Shown here piece by piece: positions 7,854-16,577 of a stretch of 64,000 nucleotides of DNA. The position numbers and the translations under genes are program-made. This stretch comes from Sphingobium yanoikuyae. GTDB taxonomy: Bacteria > Pseudomonadota > Alphaproteobacteria > Sphingomonadales > Sphingomonadaceae. The DNA lies in the NCBI RefSeq assembly GCF_034424525.1, contig NZ_CP139979.1, positions 1,054,001-1,118,000 on the forward strand, given 5' to 3'. The notes below the pieces were generated by a model. The model did not search any database. It was not told the DNA's origin and saw only the letters and a list, made by a program, of their open reading frames with translations. How positions within the stretch are numbered: the first letter of the stretch is position 1; each line of letters begins with the position of its first letter.

Positions 7854-9275
7854 TCAGCGGTTGCGGTTGGCGGCAGCGCCGGCGGCATCGCGGGCGTCTC
7901 GGTCGCGCTGGCGAACGACCCCGGCATAGTTGGCTGAAAGGTTCGCCTGATTGAGGGCAGCCATATAGGACTGACGCATCTGTGCGCGCTGGCGCAGCAC
8001 TTCGTCCCGCAGGTCGCGCAACTGCTCGATGCCCTTGGTCAAGATGCGCGTCTGGCACACCTTGGCGTTACCCGCATCGCTCGCGCCCGCCACGCTCACA
8101 CCGCGCTCCGCGTTCGACACGGCAAAGTCGATCGACCGGGTAAGGTCGTTGAGCATCTGATAGGCGAGCGTCAGCGCGACAAGTTCATCGGTGTCGCCGA
8201 TCACACTGTCGACGACGCCCTGACGCACGCCCCATTCCAGCAGACGATAGATCGGCAATGTCTTCACGTTGGCGACGAACTGCCGTTCATCGGCCGTCAG
8301 CGCGCTGCGGGTCCGGATCTTTGTAGCGATTGAATCCATCCGCGAGCGGGCGAGGATCAGCGCGCCTTTGCCGGCTCCATCGACTGAGCAATCGGCAGCG
8401 GTCGGCGGGATCGCAAGCGTCCGGGACTGGACCTTGCCGGTCAGGAAATCATCGACGCTCTCGGTATCCTGGCGCGGACAGGCGGGAATGGCTGAGAAAA
8501 TCGGCACCTTGTCGGCCGGGTCCCAGCGCATGTAGACGTCGCCGACCCTGGCACGCATCACGCCCGCCCAGTCGGACGCGCCGACGCGTGCGGAAGCATG
8601 GGCGAGGAGAGAGCCCGTCTTGAAGATCTCGGTGACCTCCGCTGGACAATTTTCGAGCGCGTCCTTCAAATCTTCGGTTGGGCTATTGGCGTTCGCCTGA
8701 ATTTTCTCGCGGCTGTGCTGATAGCTTTTGGAGAAGCCTTCCTTGACCGACTTGTAGCCCGTCATCTCCTCGATGATGCCCGACATGTTGTCGTCGCCCT
8801 TGGCGATCTGGACCATGCGGTTGGCGAGCCGGCAATCGTTGACCTGGATCGAGTTCAGGAAATTGGTCGCCGCCTCCATCTTCGAGATGATGTTGCCCAT
8901 CTTCTCGTCGAGCGTTTCCAGCAGATACTGGAACGCCACGGCGGGCGCGGCCTGCAGGATGCTCTCGAGCTTCTGAACGAGATAGTCCGGGTCCAGAAAC
9001 GACATACCGCCCAGGAACATATCGATGCCGCCGCAGCCCGCCTTAACCTTGGGCAGCGTAACGCTCATCAAGTAATCGTTGTGAACATCAACCCGGCCCG
9101 ACATGCCACCCGCGGTCACGTAGCCCCTGGTTTGGTCTTCGAAACTGCCGGGACTGGTATAGGTCACATTGTCGAACCAGCTCTCCGCCCAGCCTTGAGC
9201 TTGGGCTGGCGTAGAGAGAGCAGCGAGGGCAACAAACGGCAGGGTGCGTACGCTCAGACGGCGCAGGGTGGCCAT
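7854..9275 (-). CDS. traH: Conjugal transfer pilus assembly protein TraH
   Basis: A 473-residue periplasmic protein with an N-terminal signal peptide ending near AQA (residue ~27). The TraH hallmark KAGCGGIDMFLGGMSFLDPDYLV follows at residues ~79-101, then a long helical region with conserved cysteine positions (NDCRLAN). TraH works with TraF and TraW in extending and retracting the F-type pilus. It is directly upstream of traG, as in F and SXT. Length is close to the family norm of about 460. Confidence 0.93.
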   Translation of the reverse strand: MATLRRLSVRTLPFVALAALSTPAQAQGWAESWFDNVTYTSPGSFEDQTRGYVTAGGMSGRVDVHNDYLMSVTLPKVKAGCGGIDMFLGGMSFLDPDYLVQKLESILQAAPAVAFQYLLETLDEKMGNIISKMEAATNFLNSIQVNDCRLANRMVQIAKGDDNMSGIIEEMTGYKSVKEGFSKSYQHSREKIQANANSPTEDLKDALENCPAEVTEIFKTGSLLAHASARVGASDWAGVMRARVGDVYMRWDPADKVPIFSAIPACPRQDTESVDDFLTGKVQSRTLAIPPTAADCSVDGAGKGALILARSRMDSIATKIRTRSALTADERQFVANVKTLPIYRLLEWGVRQGVVDSVIGDTDELVALTLAYQMLNDLTRSIDFAVSNAERGVSVAGASDAGNAKVCQTRILTKGIEQLRDLRDEVLRQRAQMRQSYMAALNQANLSANYAGVVRQRDRDARDAAGAAANRNR

Positions 9276-9320
9276 GGCAGGCAGCTTTCGATGGATGGAG
9301 CGAGGAAGCTGTCCCCCATG

Positions 9321-9908
9321 TCAGTTCCTCGCCCGGTTTGCGGATGGGCGCGTGGGAGCACCCACGATCCCGGTGAACTTCGACATGCCGCGTACGCCGA
9401 CTGCGGGCTTCACACCTGTCAGCATCTTGGCGGCCAAATAGAGATTTCGCGCCAGATTGGGCGCATGATCGGTGCCGATCGCTATTGGGATGATGCGCCC
9501 CTGGTCGGCGATCGGCCGAACCCAGGCGACCGGATGGCCGACCCAGGGCAGACCGAGCCGCCCGGAACGCACCATTGCCTCCTGTGCGCCGATCGTGCGG
9601 ACCTGCCAGCGGTAGCTGACCCCGAGCGCGCCGAGCCTGGTCCAGAGATCCGCGCAGGGAATGCAGCCGGGCGCCGTGCTCATCTCGATGATGAAGGTGG
9701 GGGCCTGACCTTTGAGCGTCTCGGCAAAATCAGGCGGCCAGTCGCGCGTGACCGGCACACGGGCAAGCCATTCGCGCATCTCGCTTTGGGTGGCGACCGG
9801 GTGAATTGCCGCGCGCATTGCTTGCTCACGGGTTGGGGCCTGCGCGTTGGCAGGCACGCTCACCACATTCAGGGAAGTAAGCGCCAGAACGGTGAGGGAG
9901 CGCATCAC
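9321..9908 (-). CDS. Secreted thioredoxin-like CxxC protein of the transfer operon
   Basis: A 195-residue protein with a signal peptide (cleavage after ANA, residue ~22) and a thioredoxin-type active site CIPC at residues 82-85 (STAPGCIPCADLW). A WVGHPVAWVRP stretch downstream could hold the cis-proline loop. It overlaps the traF stop by 4 bp. In F the gene trbB encodes a periplasmic disulfide isomerase near this position, so a disulfide-handling role for TraN/TraU/TraH is plausible, but I could not confirm orthology. The fold call is fairly secure, the gene identity is not. Confidence 0.7.
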   Translation of the reverse strand: MMRSLTVLALTSLNVVSVPANAQAPTREQAMRAAIHPVATQSEMREWLARVPVTRDWPPDFAETLKGQAPTFIIEMSTAPGCIPCADLWTRLGALGVSYRWQVRTIGAQEAMVRSGRLGLPWVGHPVAWVRPIADQGRIIPIAIGTDHAPNLARNLYLAAKMLTGVKPAVGVRGMSKFTGIVGAPTRPSANRARN

Positions 9909-10783
9909 GGCCGCGGCTCCGCACGAACATCAACCAGGTCGCCGCCCAATGCACGGGGATCGGTAGCCGAGACCGGCCCATTGGCGAGGGCGTCAAAGAA
10001 TCCGTCTTCCTCGCCAGCGCCGGTCATGAACTGCTCGGGGCGGATGTCTCCGGCGAGCAGCCGCACCGCCTGATAGGCCATCTGGATGAGGTTCGGGTAC
10101 GCCTCGACTCCGCTGGCGATCACCATGCGCTGCTGGCTGTTCCGGCGAATGATCATCGTGGTTGGCGTCACCTCGACCCCGAACCGCTGCGCCAGCTCGG
10201 GCTTGCGATCGATATCCTGCAAGGATACCTGCCAGCCCATCTCCTCCTGGAAACGCTGGACAATCGGCCATTGGACTCGGCAATATCCGCAGGTCGAGCG
10301 CGAGAACATGACGAGCGCGAACTCGTTGGCGCGGGAGCGCAGATATTGGCGACGGACCTGGTCCTTTTGCGCCGATAGTTGGTCGCGTGCATCGCCGACC
10401 ATGGGATTGGCTGACTTGGCGTTGAGTTCTGGATGCTGGAGCATGGCGATCTGGGTGACACCGGCAAAGGCGCGGGCCTTACGCCGGGCGAAGTCCTGCA
10501 ACCGCCAGAAGTCGGCGACCGCATCGATGGTGAGCACCGTCGCGGCATAATCGCGCTGCTCCTCGATCAGCTTTCGAATCTTCGGCGGCGTCCATGTCGC
10601 CAGCTCCGCCATCGGGGGGATGGCCGGCTTGACCAGCGCGTCGGGATCGTCGGGCTCCTCGATCGGTTTGGGCGGCGCCTGATACCACCAATAGCCGGTG
10701 CGGCGCTCGTCGCGCTGCTGCGCTTGCGCGGCGGGACCCGAGACCATGGCGATCGCGGCGAGGCTGAGCGCGAGCCGCTTCAC
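9905..10783 (-). CDS. traF: F-type conjugal pilus assembly protein TraF
   Basis: A 292-residue periplasmic protein. The start is the GTG at 10783 (VKRLALSLAAIAMVSGPAAQAQ), which overlaps the upstream peptidase stop as GTGA and gives a clean signal peptide. The TraF pattern is present: an N-terminal GYWWYQAPP motif, a helical middle (LQDFARRKARAF) and a C-terminal thioredoxin fold with active-site CGYC at residues 165-168 and a cis-proline in VEVTPTT. In F, TraF lacks the CxxC; here it is retained, as in SXT-like systems. Partners are TraH and TraW. Confidence 0.9.
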   Translation of the reverse strand: MKRLALSLAAIAMVSGPAAQAQQRDERRTGYWWYQAPPKPIEEPDDPDALVKPAIPPMAELATWTPPKIRKLIEEQRDYAATVLTIDAVADFWRLQDFARRKARAFAGVTQIAMLQHPELNAKSANPMVGDARDQLSAQKDQVRRQYLRSRANEFALVMFSRSTCGYCRVQWPIVQRFQEEMGWQVSLQDIDRKPELAQRFGVEVTPTTMIIRRNSQQRMVIASGVEAYPNLIQMAYQAVRLLAGDIRPEQFMTGAGEEDGFFDALANGPVSATDPRALGGDLVDVRAEPRP

Positions 10784-11376
10784 AGCAGCTTCTCCATCCG
10801 GCGCAGGCGATCGATCTCGACCGGGCCATAATAGCGGCTGTCGAACCCGCTGACATGCGAGGAGCCGACGAAGATGGTGCCGGGCAGGATTTGCCCATTG
10901 TCGGGCTGCCAGTGATCCAATTCCTGCCCATTGTGACCATAGGGCTTGCTCACGCCCAGCAGGCGCTCGTTGCAATAATACCAGCCATCCCATTTACCGG
11001 GCGTCATCGAGGGCTTCTCGATCAGCGAGATCCGGTCCCCGGGCAGGCAGAGCGCATATTTGGTGACCGTGACCGGCTTGGGACCGGCGAGCGGGTGCGA
11101 CAGGGTGAACGAGACGAGATCGCCGCGCGCGATCGGCCCCGCCGCTTTGCGGATCAGATAAGCCTCAACCGAAGGACTCATGACGATCGTCACCTGGGGC
11201 AACGCCCAGAACGTCAAAAGCCCGATGGGCAGGACGATGCCAAAGGCCTTCCAAAGCTGTTCCGGGCGCGGTGGCTGGCCAAGTCCCGAACTGCCAAGCG
11301 CTACCGCTGCCTTGAGCGGTAGTATCTTGAGCTCGGCCCATCCGGCTTTAGCGGCCCTGTAGGCGAGCCTGAGCAT
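10780..11376 (-). CDS. Conjugative transfer S26-family signal peptidase
   Basis: A 198-residue membrane peptidase. The start at 11376 is supported by a strong GGAGGTG 5 bp upstream; the gene then begins inside the trbC end. A membrane segment spans residues ~45-62 (FGIVLPIGLLTFWALP). It is followed by the candidate nucleophile S69 (VMSPSVEAYL), the general-base lysine K106 (VTKYALCLPGD) and the C-terminal GSSHVSGFDSRYYGPV box of S26 peptidases. R27, SXT and other F-like systems carry such a peptidase, called TrhF or TraF there. It probably processes the pilin or other exported transfer proteins. Confidence 0.85.
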   Translation of the reverse strand: MLRLAYRAAKAGWAELKILPLKAAVALGSSGLGQPPRPEQLWKAFGIVLPIGLLTFWALPQVTIVMSPSVEAYLIRKAAGPIARGDLVSFTLSHPLAGPKPVTVTKYALCLPGDRISLIEKPSMTPGKWDGWYYCNERLLGVSKPYGHNGQELDHWQPDNGQILPGTIFVGSSHVSGFDSRYYGPVEIDRLRRMEKLL

Positions 11377-12226
11377 CGCGCACCTCCTTTTTGCCGCCGA
11401 GGCGGGCATATTCTTCGAGCAATCCGGAAAGCGCCGCGTCGCCATAGACGATGTGCGCGGCACGCGGGCTGTCCTCCTCCCGCTCGCAATAGGGGAGCGC
11501 CGGATCGCCCGGCACCATCGCGAGCGCGGGCACGCGGGCGACCCCATGCTGGCGGAAGATCAGCGGATCGACGATGAGTTGTACGTTGCGCATCGTGCAG
11601 GCCGGGCCTTCGCAGCCGGGATCGAGCCGCAGGATCTCGGCCGACAGCTTCGCCATCGGCGCGACCCTGGTGAGACCACCCGGCATGCCCCGGAAGGCGA
11701 GGATGCCGCGGGCCTTCTCAAGCTGCGCGACATAGGTGCGCAGCGTCGTCACCGGCATCGAGGACGAAACGAACAGCACCGGCACCCAGCCTTGCGCCGA
11801 TACCGGCTTCGTCACCCCGGCGACGGCGTCCATGTCGGGCGCCTCCAGCCCGAGCGCCTGGCCGAGCCGCCGCGCCATCGCTTCGCGCTCGGTTGCCATC
11901 GCGTCCTTGCCCTGGTCGAGCGCGGTGCGAGCGCGTGCGTCCATCTCTGTGTCTTGAACACGACCGCGTAGACCGTCGAACGCGCGGCGGCGCATCTCTT
12001 CGGTTGGCGTGGGCAGTGACGACGGCCCGCTGGCCTCTGCTTGCTTCTTCCGCGCAGCCGCGGCGCGTTCGAGCCTGTCGAACGCAGCATCGCCTTCGGC
12101 GGCAGCGCGATCGCGTGCGTTGTCCGGGCGCGGACTGTCCTGCGCCAAAGCGGACGCGGAGGCCAGCATCGCGATGACGGCGGCCAGACGGCGCGCGCTA
12201 GTTTTCGATAACCCGCATATAGGCAT
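11348..12226 (-). CDS. trbC: F-type conjugal pilus assembly protein TrbC
   Basis: A 292-residue periplasmic protein. The start at 12226 lies inside the end of traN and gives a signal peptide (RRLAAVIAMLASASALAQ). A helical, charged N-terminal half is followed by the TrbC domain from about residue 145: VLFVSSSMPVTTLRTYVAQL...GILAFRGMPGG, then IVDPLIFRQHGVARVPALAM with the typical bend, and a C-terminal YGDAALSGLLEEYA. TrbC is needed for F-pilus assembly. It overlaps traN by 29 bp and the S26 peptidase gene by 29 bp. Confidence 0.9.
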   Translation of the reverse strand: MPICGLSKTSARRLAAVIAMLASASALAQDSPRPDNARDRAAAEGDAAFDRLERAAAARKKQAEASGPSSLPTPTEEMRRRAFDGLRGRVQDTEMDARARTALDQGKDAMATEREAMARRLGQALGLEAPDMDAVAGVTKPVSAQGWVPVLFVSSSMPVTTLRTYVAQLEKARGILAFRGMPGGLTRVAPMAKLSAEILRLDPGCEGPACTMRNVQLIVDPLIFRQHGVARVPALAMVPGDPALPYCEREEDSPRAAHIVYGDAALSGLLEEYARLGGKKEVRDAQARLQGR

Positions 12227-13292
12227 CGATCTTGTCCTTCATGTCGATCTGGATGTCGGCCTGAGCGCGGGCCTCGATCTCGGAATAATATTCGGAAAGG
12301 TCCATTTTGGAGAAATCCAGCGCCTGGAACTCCTCCGGTGTGAACCCACGGCAATAGGGCTGCTTGGGCGTGCCCCAGCCAAGCCCGTTGAAGCTCTTGA
12401 GCTGCGGGCGGCCCTGTTCCTGGATGATGCGGCCGAGCTTGGTGTTGAAGCAGCAATGTCCGCGCGCCTTCTGGACGCAGATGCCGAGGATCTTCGAGCT
12501 GCAATAGCTGCCGACCTCGTGGCACATCCCCGAACCCCGAAGCATGCCGACTTCCATGTCCTGTTGGTCACAACCGGAGAGCAGGAAATCCATCATGAAG
12601 TTGATCGCGAGGCTGATCGCGATCGAAGTCGGATCGATGCCGACGATGATGGCGTTGGCGCCGGCGCTCGCGGCCTGACCGGCGGTCGCGCCCGCTTTGA
12701 ACGCCGTGAACGCCGCCTTCATGCCGGTGAACACGCCCTTGGCGACGGCGATCTTGGTGCCGATCGACGAGATCGAGCCGCCCATCCCGTCCTTGACGAT
12801 CTTGCCCTTGTCCTTGCAGCAATTGGAGAAGGTGGTGCGAAGCCCTGCCGGGCGGCAGCGTGCTGCGCGTCCGGAGAAGATCTCGATATTGCCAAGGCAG
12901 GCGCCATCGGCATCGACCGCGCCATCGGCCGGAACCCCCGGATCGTCGGGCACAGGCTCATCCTCGATCGGGGTGATGGTGAGATCGGCGCATTGGTTGG
13001 GCGAACAGGCAGGACCACCATCCTGCGGCAGGCAGGCGAACTGCTCGCCCAGCGGACAGCTATAGGCACCGTCCTGTTGCTGGACGCAGGAGACCTTCTG
13101 CAGGGGGCATTGATATTGCCCGAGCGAGGTGATCTCGCAGGCCGCCGTCTCGCCGGTATCGTCGGCATCGCCATTGCCGTTGAGGTCGGCCGCGCAAATC
13201 TGCGTGGTCTGCGCCCACGCGGGCGCGGCGGGCATGACCATGGTGAGGGCCGCAAAGAGCCCGGCTATCAAGGGGAAAAAGGTTCGGCGCAT
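12198..13292 (-). CDS. traN: Conjugal transfer protein TraN, C-terminal part as a separate gene
   Basis: A 364-residue cysteine-rich exported protein with its own signal peptide (cleavage after AWA, residue ~27). The second half matches the conserved TraN C-terminus: CCKDKGK, MCHEVGSYCSSKILGICVQKARGHCCFNTKLGRIIQEQ, WG..K...CRGFTPEEFQALDFSKMDLSE. TraN is the outer-membrane mating-pair stabilisation adhesin, normally one protein of 600-1000 residues. Here the N-terminal portion is encoded by the preceding gene and the two meet as TGATG. Each has a signal peptide, so this is an organised split rather than a fresh frameshift. Confidence 0.85.
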   Translation of the reverse strand: MRRTFFPLIAGLFAALTMVMPAAPAWAQTTQICAADLNGNGDADDTGETAACEITSLGQYQCPLQKVSCVQQQDGAYSCPLGEQFACLPQDGGPACSPNQCADLTITPIEDEPVPDDPGVPADGAVDADGACLGNIEIFSGRAARCRPAGLRTTFSNCCKDKGKIVKDGMGGSISSIGTKIAVAKGVFTGMKAAFTAFKAGATAGQAASAGANAIIVGIDPTSIAISLAINFMMDFLLSGCDQQDMEVGMLRGSGMCHEVGSYCSSKILGICVQKARGHCCFNTKLGRIIQEQGRPQLKSFNGLGWGTPKQPYCRGFTPEEFQALDFSKMDLSEYYSEIEARAQADIQIDMKDKIDAYMRVIEN

Positions 13293-15238
13293 CAGCGGGA
13301 CTCCGAGGTGCAGATCATGTCCGCGCCGCCGAGCCGCACCGTCTGCATCATGACGATCGCCTCGGGGAAATCGTCGAGGCAGCCGCAGTCCGAGACCAGC
13401 TCCTCGCCATCGCCTACCGGGCAGATATCGGCGCCGGCGCTGGAGCGGGTGCAGGCGTGGTAGAAGGTGTCCCAGCCTATGGGCGCGTTCTGGCGCGCGC
13501 CGACCACGCCGTCGGGCGCGACCCCGGTGTTGGCCTTGGGCGCGCGCGTCTTGCAGATCGGCTCGCAGGCCGCGACCGAGCCGCGATCGGGCAGCGCGAA
13601 GGCGCGGGACGAGGTGGCATAGCCGCCGTCCTTCGTCTGCACTCGGTCGGCCAGCAGCGTCTCGGTGGAATGGTCGATAATATAGGCGCCGCGGCTGAGA
13701 TCGGGCTGCGGCAGCACGCCGGTGTCGATGGTGCAGCGATAGCGCCGGTCGCGCTCGAACCAGGGGCGCACGAGGCTCAGCGAACAGGCGCCGCTCTCGA
13801 ACAGGCGGGTCTGGGGCAGCGGCGTCAGGCCGGTGCCGACGCCATTTCTGAAAGTCTGGACGCCGTCGACATTTTCATCATGAAGCTGGCAATTGGCGTC
13901 GGCGGCATAGCCGGCGCACGTATCGATGAGCCGTTCGGTCGGATTGCAGCTCAGATCGAGCATCGCATCGATCCGCGCCGACACCTCGCCTTCGCCGCCG
14001 ACCGCGACCCGCACCCAGATCTCGTGCGAGCCTTTGGTGAGGTATGGCTTCAGGTCGAGATTGGGATAGGCATACCAGGTCCGCCCGCGCTCGCATGTGC
14101 CCGGCGGCAGGCCGGCTCCGGTCCAGCTTCCCGGATCGGCGTGGACGAGCACGCCGTCGACGCGGACCTGCACCCAGTCGTCGAACAGGATCTGCGAGAG
14201 CCGTGCCGAGACGAGGCGATCGGGATCGCCCACATCGAGCGTCATCCGGAAATCATGGATGCGGCAGCTTCCGCCGCTCAGGCTGTCGTCACGCGGCGAT
14301 CCCAGCAGGAACGCGCGGGTCTCGGGCGTATCGGCATAGGTCGCATAGCCACCTGAAGTTCGGGCGATGATGCCGTCGGCGGTCACCGCCTCGAGCTTCA
14401 CCTCGCGCCGGATCGTGCAGGCGCGAATCTGCTCGGCCTTGCCCATGCCGGCAGGCGAGCCCTTCAATGCCTGGAACACGCTATTGCCGGCCGCGACCGA
14501 CGCCGCATCGCCCTGGATCTGGGCGGGATTGGCGCGATAGACCGTCTGGGCGAGCGAGGGATTGGGAGCACAGGCCGTCGACTGCGCGCCGGTATAGCGG
14601 ATGATCGGACCATCGATCGCCGCCTGGGCGACGCCGATGCGCGGGTCGGCGCTGGTGAGCGCGCCGACGACACCGCCGCCGATGTCCTTGAGGGTCGAGG
14701 CCAAATTGCCCCAGACGAGATTGCTGCCGCAGCTATTGTTGACGCAGTAGCAGCCCGCGAGCGCGGTCAGGTCGACCTCGGTGAGCTTGAGATCGCCGGC
14801 TGCCGAGACGTCCCATCTGTAGCTGCGGCACTGGTTCCAGGTGCCGGGCTGGCAGGCAATCACGCCATTGGCGCAAATGCCCGACACCGGCATCGGCAGG
14901 GTCAGCGTCTGGTCGAAGGTGCCATTGAGATCCTTGTCGCGCGAGATGCGCAAGGCCGAGATGTCACCCGTCGATCCCGGCTGCGCGAGGATTTCGAGCA
15001 GGGTCGCGGTGGTCTGGCAGGCAAGGCTCGGATTGAAGCTCTTCGTCCCGTCGACGGTGGTGATCGCCTCACCGGCAAGGCCCGGCGTCAGATAATTTTG
15101 CTGGATCGCCTCGATGTCGGCGCTCTTCTCGCGCGCGGCTTCGGCGGCGGTGCGGGCGCGTTCCTCCATGGTCTGCGCCTGTGCGGCGATCGGCATCGCA
15201 AGCGAGGTTGCCAGCAGAAGGAGGCCTCGCCAGGTCAT
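13292..15238 (-). CDS. traN: TraN-like mating-pair stabilisation protein, N-terminal part
   Basis: A 648-residue exported, cysteine-rich protein with a signal peptide (MTWRGLLLLATSLAMPIAAQAQ). The early region reads like TraN (EERARTAAEAAREKSADIEAIQQNYLTPG, with paired cysteines in GCYCVNNSCGSNLVWGN). The middle, with a DWVQVRVDGVLVHADP element, resembles the beta-rich ligand region of TraN; the end is again cysteine-rich (CGCLDDFPEAIVMMQ). It stops where the second traN-like gene starts. The pair probably works together at the recipient-contact step. Assignment as the TraN N-terminus is by position and composition as much as by motif. Confidence 0.8.
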   Translation of the reverse strand: MTWRGLLLLATSLAMPIAAQAQTMEERARTAAEAAREKSADIEAIQQNYLTPGLAGEAITTVDGTKSFNPSLACQTTATLLEILAQPGSTGDISALRISRDKDLNGTFDQTLTLPMPVSGICANGVIACQPGTWNQCRSYRWDVSAAGDLKLTEVDLTALAGCYCVNNSCGSNLVWGNLASTLKDIGGGVVGALTSADPRIGVAQAAIDGPIIRYTGAQSTACAPNPSLAQTVYRANPAQIQGDAASVAAGNSVFQALKGSPAGMGKAEQIRACTIRREVKLEAVTADGIIARTSGGYATYADTPETRAFLLGSPRDDSLSGGSCRIHDFRMTLDVGDPDRLVSARLSQILFDDWVQVRVDGVLVHADPGSWTGAGLPPGTCERGRTWYAYPNLDLKPYLTKGSHEIWVRVAVGGEGEVSARIDAMLDLSCNPTERLIDTCAGYAADANCQLHDENVDGVQTFRNGVGTGLTPLPQTRLFESGACSLSLVRPWFERDRRYRCTIDTGVLPQPDLSRGAYIIDHSTETLLADRVQTKDGGYATSSRAFALPDRGSVAACEPICKTRAPKANTGVAPDGVVGARQNAPIGWDTFYHACTRSSAGADICPVGDGEELVSDCGCLDDFPEAIVMMQTVRLGGADMICTSESR

Positions 15239-15564
15239 GACGGTCTCGCCTTCGTGCTGCGCGAACCATAGGCGAAGCGGAACACGTCTCCCGCCCGGAA
15301 CGCGGTGGATCCGGGCGAGAGTAGCTGAAAGACTGCCTGGCCTTCAAAAATAGTCAGCGCGGCCGAAACCGGAAGCGCAGCGGGTGGGGGCGTCGCCGGC
15401 TTCGCTGGGGTACATTCGGCCGCGCTGACCAAGGGTGGAGTGGCGGCGGCAGGGGGAACCGCCACCACTCGCGCCGCGCGCCCAACCACGGTGGGGAGCA
15501 ATCCGTGACGAGCGGACCGGCCGCCCGCGCGGGACGCGCGGTTTGGGGGAAGCGATCTGCTCAT
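15235..15564 (-). CDS. Small hypothetical protein of the transfer operon
   Basis: A 109-residue protein placed by its ATGA overlap with traU upstream and its 4-bp overlap with the following traN-like gene. The N-terminal half is rich in Arg, Ala and Pro (VVAVPPAAATPP) and includes one Cys; the C-terminal half has a compact, possibly beta motif, ALTIFEGQAVFQLLSPGSTAFRAGDVFRFAYGS. A signal peptide is not clear. I do not recognise a family. The tight overlaps on both sides argue that it is translated. Confidence 0.6.
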   Translation of the reverse strand: MSRSLPPNRASRAGGRSARHGLLPTVVGRAARVVAVPPAAATPPLVSAAECTPAKPATPPPAALPVSAALTIFEGQAVFQLLSPGSTAFRAGDVFRFAYGSRSTKARPS

Positions 15565-16577
15565 GGCGTGGAGACCCCCGCGCAGCAGATCGCTTTTTCG
15601 AAGAGCATGAACTGGGCATTGTCTTTGCCGGGGGCATGTTTGCCGCTGGTCCACAGCGCGCCCGGACGCCCGATATTGACGCATTTGCCGCCCTTGACGG
15701 GCTCCATGATCTGGAGCTTGTAGCGGCTCTTGGTCCAGATCGGCTGCGCTTTCAGCGAGCAGCCATCCTCGGAATGGATGGTGAGCAAGCCCAGGCGCCC
15801 CATCATGAAGGTGGTGCGCGCGGCAAGGCCGGCCCAGGCCTCGACCCGATCACCCATGTGGATGTCGCCGGCGATTGGATAGGTCGCGCCCCAGCTTCCC
15901 ATGCACCAGAACAGCGGGTCGATCGTCTTGCCGGCGGCGGCCGCCGCGCTGTCGGCCATGCACGCGAGACCGGCGGCGGGGTTGCCGAACAGGATGCCCT
16001 CGGGCTGGATGATCGCGCCCAATGTGCCCGACTGCCAGGTCGGCAGCACCTCGGTGATCATCGCCACGTCGAACCCTTCATCCTCGATGCAGGGCAGGTC
16101 GGTGAACATGTCGAGCATCTTCCAGACCGGCGAGATGTAGTAATGCGCCTGCGCGAACAATTTGGTCGTGTTGGTGCCGTCCGAGATCGACGACTGGCTG
16201 CCCTGGAGCTTGCCGCCGGTCGGCAGCAAATCGACGCCCAGCGCCATCATGCAGCCCGGCTCGGTCACGACGTCGACCATGCGGTTGGGCGACCAGAAGC
16301 TGACCTTCACCCCGAACCAAAAGGTCGCTCCCTTGCGACACGCGCATAAGGGTTTGGAGGCCGATTGCGCGTCGAGCGCCTTGTCGAGCTTGTCGAAGCT
16401 GCCGACCCGCACGCCGCCGATGGTGATCGGGAAGATGCAGTTCCAGCGGACCTTGGTGATCGGATTGAAGATCGTGCCGGCCTCGCACTTCGAGGCATGG
16501 GCCGGCGCTGCCGGAAGCAGGAAAGTCAGCGCGAGCGCGGCAGCGCCTGCACGCAATGTCGATGCCAGGCGGGTCAT
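15561..16577 (-). CDS. traU: Conjugal transfer protein TraU
   Basis: A 338-residue periplasmic protein with a signal peptide (cleavage after AHA, residue ~28) and the TraU signature: CEAGTIFNPITKVRWNCIFPITIGGV, then CACRKGATFWFGVKVSFWSPNRMVDVV, LFAQAHYYISPVWKMLDMF and YPIAGDIHMGDRVEAW. The many conserved cysteines fit the DsbC-dependence of F TraU. An AGGAGA ribosome site precedes the ATG, which overlaps the traW stop (ATGA). Length matches F TraU (330). TraU acts in DNA transfer after pilus assembly. Confidence 0.95.
   Translation of the reverse strand: MTRLASTLRAGAAALALTFLLPAAPAHASKCEAGTIFNPITKVRWNCIFPITIGGVRVGSFDKLDKALDAQSASKPLCACRKGATFWFGVKVSFWSPNRMVDVVTEPGCMMALGVDLLPTGGKLQGSQSSISDGTNTTKLFAQAHYYISPVWKMLDMFTDLPCIEDEGFDVAMITEVLPTWQSGTLGAIIQPEGILFGNPAAGLACMADSAAAAAGKTIDPLFWCMGSWGATYPIAGDIHMGDRVEAWAGLAARTTFMMGRLGLLTIHSEDGCSLKAQPIWTKSRYKLQIMEPVKGGKCVNIGRPGALWTSGKHAPGKDNAQFMLFEKAICCAGVSTP

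Noticed and set aside
15435..16349. A 304-codon plus-strand open frame within the transfer operon
   Set aside because: It is antisense to traU, which shows all family motifs.
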